Of a stretch of 8,073 bases of DNA, positions 5,925 to 8,073 are shown piece by piece (position 1 is the first letter of the stretch; each line of letters opens with the position of its first letter). The notes beneath the pieces were generated by a model, which made no database searches, had not been told where the DNA came from, and saw only the letters and a program-made list of their open reading frames with translations. Source of the stretch: Actinomycetota bacterium (GTDB lineage Bacteria; Actinomycetota; Acidimicrobiia; IMCC26256; PALSA-610). Location: contig JAUZEI010000054.1 of NCBI GenBank assembly GCA_030839105.1, forward strand, positions 1 through 8,073, in the 5' to 3' direction. Made by a program: the position numbers and the translations under genes.

Positions 5925-6674
5925 TTACTCGGATGCCTCGCGGCTCTCGCCGAGTCCGGCCGCGTACAGCGCCCGTACCTCGGCGCTCGCCAGTACCCGC
6001 CACTTCCCCGGCGCGAGCTGCGGGTCACGCAGCGGCCCGATGCGGGTACGCGCCAACCGCACCACCGGATGACCGACCGCCGCGCACATCCGGCGCACCA
6101 TGCGCTTGCGCCCTTCTTTCACCACGATCGTCAGGGCGGTCGTGCCGGTCGCCGATTCCTGCAGGATCTTGGCCTCGGCCGGGTGCGTCGGTCCGTCGTC
6201 GAGCTCGATACCCGTCCGTAACGCGCGCAGCTCGCCGGGCGTCGGCTTACCGACGACCTCGACGTAGTACTCCTTCTCGACGCCGTGACTCGGGTGCGTC
6301 AACAGCTGCGTGAGCTCGCCATCGTTGGTGAGCAGGAGCAACCCTTCGGTCTCGAGGTCGAGGCGACCGACCGGGAACACCCGCGGTTCGTCGGGCACGA
6401 GGTCGAGCACCGTCGGCCGGCCGTGTGTGTCGTGCGCGGTCGTCACGTAACCCGCCGGCTTGTTGAGCAGCCAGTGCACGATGCCCGTGTCGATGATCAC
6501 CGGCACGCCGTCGAGCTCGATCCGATCGCGTTCGGGATCGACACGGCGGCCCAGCACCGCGGTCTCGCCGTTCACTGTCACGCGCCCTTCGGCGATCAGC
6601 GCCTCGTTCGTGCGCCGCGATCCAAATCCGGCGCGAGCGAGCACCTTCTGCAGCCGCTCACCCTCTTCGGCCAA
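5925..6674 (-). CDS. rluB: rRNA pseudouridine synthase, RsuA/RluB family
   Basis: It isomerises a uridine to pseudouridine in ribosomal RNA; the place in an scpAB operon suggests the RluB-like 23S enzyme, but RsuA-like 16S specificity cannot be excluded. With the start chosen here the product has 249 residues. An S4 RNA-binding domain occupies about 5-50 (GERLQKVLARAGFGSRR, then IAEGRVTVNG). The catalytic domain shows LLNKPAGYVTT (69-79), the catalytic Asp106 in GRLDLETEGLLLLTNDG, and EGRKRMVRRM at 187-196 followed by GHPVVRLARTRIGPL. The start is uncertain: TTG at 6674 lies 4 nt after the scpB stop and begins just before the S4 domain, but lacks a good Shine-Dalgarno. An ATG at 6716 would add 14 residues (MSTWTSRPAASSNS) and overlap scpB by 38 nt. 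The ATG at 6812 would overlap scpB by 134 nt and is unlikely. Confidence 0.9.
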   Translation of the reverse strand: MAEEGERLQKVLARAGFGSRRTNEALIAEGRVTVNGETAVLGRRVDPERDRIELDGVPVIIDTGIVHWLLNKPAGYVTTAHDTHGRPTVLDLVPDEPRVFPVGRLDLETEGLLLLTNDGELTQLLTHPSHGVEKEYYVEVVGKPTPGELRALRTGIELDDGPTHPAEAKILQESATGTTALTIVVKEGRKRMVRRMCAAVGHPVVRLARTRIGPLRDPQLAPGKWRVLASAEVRALYAAGLGESREASE

Positions 6675-6678
6675 GGAG

Positions 6679-7368
6679 TTAGAGCTCGCCGCCGGTCGAC
6701 TCGTCCACGTCGACATCGGACTCGTCCGGGGACGCCTCCTCGCCGGTCGTGCTCGTGTCGTCCGTACTCCCGTCGTTCGCCTCGATCGACGGGAGCAGGA
6801 GGCCGCGTTCAAGGGCCTCCACGATCGACGCCTCGGGGACGAAGTCGGCGAGCGCGGGCAGGTCGGCGAGCGAGTTCAGGCCGAGCCGCTCGAGGAACAA
6901 CCGCGACGTCGCGAACATCGACGGGTTGCCGGGCGTCGGGTCGTGCCCGATCTCGTCGACGTAGCCGCGCGCCACCAGCGTCTTCAACGTCGCGTCGACA
7001 TTCACACCGCGGATCGCCGACAGTTGCGCCCTGGACACCGGCTGCTTGTAAGCGATGATCGCGAGCGTCTCGAGCGCGGGACCCGACAGGCGCGCGGTCT
7101 GGCCGTCGAGCACGAACTTCTCGACGTACGCGTAGGCGTCGGGATGGGTCTGGAAGCGGTACCCCCCGGCCACCCGCGCGAGCTGGAAGCCGCGACCCTG
7201 CGCTTCGTACTCGGCCGCGAGCTGCGCGCACAGGTCGTCGATCGTCTCGACCGACAACTCGAGCAACTGCGCCATGACGGTGGGATGCACCGGCTCGGTT
7301 GCCGCCAGCACGATCGCTTCCACCGCGCGCCGGGTCTCGACGTCGACCGACACGTCCTGATCGCTCAC
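6679..7368 (-). CDS. scpB: segregation and condensation protein B
   Basis: ScpB dimerises and binds ScpA, forming with SMC the condensin that organises and segregates the chromosome. The 229-residue product has two winged-helix domains. The first is about residues 10-90 (RRAVEAIVLAATEPV through YRFQTHPDAYAYVEKFV). The second begins at LSGPALETLAIIAYKQPV (94-111), followed by AIRGVNVDATLKTLVARGYV and FATSRLFLERLGLNSLADLP, the strongest family signature. Residues 196-229 are a low-complexity acidic tail with 13 Asp/Glu and no Lys/Arg in 34 positions; such tails vary between species. The start is GTG at 7368, supported by AGGAG 5 nt upstream and by the GTGA overlap with the scpA stop. An in-frame ATG at 7413 would add 15 residues and overlap scpA by 49 nt, and is less likely. 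Confidence 0.93.
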   Translation of the reverse strand: MSDQDVSVDVETRRAVEAIVLAATEPVHPTVMAQLLELSVETIDDLCAQLAAEYEAQGRGFQLARVAGGYRFQTHPDAYAYVEKFVLDGQTARLSGPALETLAIIAYKQPVSRAQLSAIRGVNVDATLKTLVARGYVDEIGHDPTPGNPSMFATSRLFLERLGLNSLADLPALADFVPEASIVEALERGLLLPSIEANDGSTDDTSTTGEEASPDESDVDVDESTGGEL

Positions 7369-8073
7369 ACCTGCTCCTGAACGCGCTCGGGAATCATCGG
7401 CTCGTCGCCCCATTCCTCGAGCGAGGAGAGGTCGAGCGCGACGCGTTCTCCGGCGGCGAGTGGCCGCACCGTCAGCTCACCGAAGCTCTCGATCTGTTCG
7501 AGGTCGACGACGCCTTGCTTGAACAACTCGAGCACGGCGAGGAAGCGCACGATGATCTCGAGCTTCTCGGTGACCCCGTACGTGAGCTCGCGGAAGCGCA
7601 CCGGACCGTGCCCGGGCAACAGCGCGAGCACCGTGTCGATCGCGTCGCGCACGCTGGCCCGGATGGGCGCGATGTGTGTGGTCTGGACTTCCTCGACGGG
7701 CTCGGGCGGTGCGAGTCCGCGCCGGGCGGCGACGAGCAGCGCCTCGAGCGCGACCCGCTCGAGCGGGTCGGGCGCCAACGAACGGAACGGCTCCTCGGGA
7801 CCGGCCGTGCGCGCGACCGAACGGCTCGCGCTCTGCAGGCGCTCGTTCATCACCCGCGCCGCGTCCTGGAACGTCTTGCACTCGAGCAGGCGGGCGAGCA
7901 GGAGGTCGCGTTCCTCGAACCGCATCAGCTCTTCGTCGAGATCGACGTCTTCGCGGCCCGGCAACATCCGGCGCGCCTTGAGCTCGACGAGCGTCGCGGC
8001 GATGAGCAGGAACTCGGTGGCGACGTCGAGGTCGACCCGCTCCATGTTCTCGACCTCGACGCAGAAGACGTCG
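7365..8073 (-). CDS. scpA: segregation and condensation protein A (5' end outside window)
   Basis: ScpA is the kleisin subunit that bridges SMC heads and binds ScpB. The visible 235 residues lack the N-terminus. The frame is open to the right edge, so the ATG at 8045 is an internal methionine: the residues before it (DVFCVEVENM) align with the family segment preceding LDLDVATEFLLIAATLVELK. The central part then reads KARRMLPGRED and a long variable acidic/arginine-rich linker. The C-terminal winged helix that binds the SMC head shows VRFRELTYGVTEKLEIIVRFLAVLELFKQGVVDLEQIESFGELTV. Families are about 250-280 residues, so roughly 20-50 residues are missing. The stop overlaps the scpB start as GTGA, which fits the stoichiometric need for both partners. 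In actinobacteria a parA-like gene often precedes scpA, but that cannot be seen here. Confidence 0.93.
   Translation of the reverse strand, partial: DVFCVEVENMERVDLDVATEFLLIAATLVELKARRMLPGREDVDLDEELMRFEERDLLLARLLECKTFQDAARVMNERLQSASRSVARTAGPEEPFRSLAPDPLERVALEALLVAARRGLAPPEPVEEVQTTHIAPIRASVRDAIDTVLALLPGHGPVRFRELTYGVTEKLEIIVRFLAVLELFKQGVVDLEQIESFGELTVRPLAAGERVALDLSSLEEWGDEPMIPERVQEQV
7374..7378 (-). promoter_or_regulatory. ribosome binding site of scpB
   Basis: AGGAG on the minus strand ends 5 nt before the GTG at 7368, within the last codons of scpA. It favours this GTG over the in-frame ATG at 7413 as the scpB start. Confidence 0.6.

Noticed and set aside
5914..5929. Possible internal promoter before aroH: TAACGT ending 8 nt before its GTG
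   Set aside because: The TA comes from the TAA stop of rluB, so only one further base has to match by chance; no -35 element is visible and the gap is 11 nt within an otherwise continuous block.
1..8073. An undescribed defence, mobile or biosynthetic system
   Set aside because: Every gene matches a widespread housekeeping or conserved bacterial family, gaps are at most 39 bp, and there are no repeats, integration signs, transposase-like genes or evident composition shifts.

Overview
The window is a compact, GC-rich stretch of ordinary bacterial chromosome. The gene order (scpA, scpB, rluB, aroH, tyrA, aroA, cmk, plsC), frequent GTG starts, 4-nt gene overlaps and strong G/C at third codon positions point to a high-GC actinobacterium. 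The protein sequences suggest an Acidimicrobiia-like lineage, but that placement is inference from remembered family sequences. No mobile elements, tRNA or rRNA genes, CRISPR arrays or extended repeats are visible. No gap between genes is longer than 39 bp.

Right to left on the minus strand, positions 8073 to 1847 form one tightly packed block of eight genes: scpA (5' end off the right edge), scpB, rluB (RsuA/RluB-type pseudouridine synthase), aroH, tyrA with a C-terminal ACT domain, aroA, cmk and plsC. Four junctions are 4-nt start/stop overlaps (GTGA three times, ATGA once). The other three have gaps of 2, 4 and 11 nt. This is almost certainly one operon. Its first half serves chromosome segregation (ScpA and ScpB, the partners of SMC) and ribosomal RNA modification. 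The middle supplies EPSP synthase plus the chorismate-to-tyrosine branch. The end makes CDP from CMP and acylates lysophosphatidic acid.

On the plus strand, positions 795 to 1850 hold the only gene facing the other way, an IspH (LytB) family protein of the MEP isoprenoid pathway. It meets plsC tail to tail, with both stop codons embedded in one CTAG tetranucleotide. It diverges from the leftmost gene (minus strand, 755 to beyond position 1), a PDZ / radical-SAM / DUF512 family protein cut by the left edge. The 39-bp divergent gap carries a TANNNT hexamer 6 nt before each start codon and no Shine-Dalgarno sequence, which suggests two back-to-back leaderless promoters.

I found no credible undescribed system. 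The points worth a second look are the leaderless-looking divergent promoter pair, the shared-stop convergence of ispH and plsC, the non-canonical IspH motifs, class II glyphosate-tolerance motifs in AroA, and the orientation of ispH relative to the usual cmk-plsC-ispH order.
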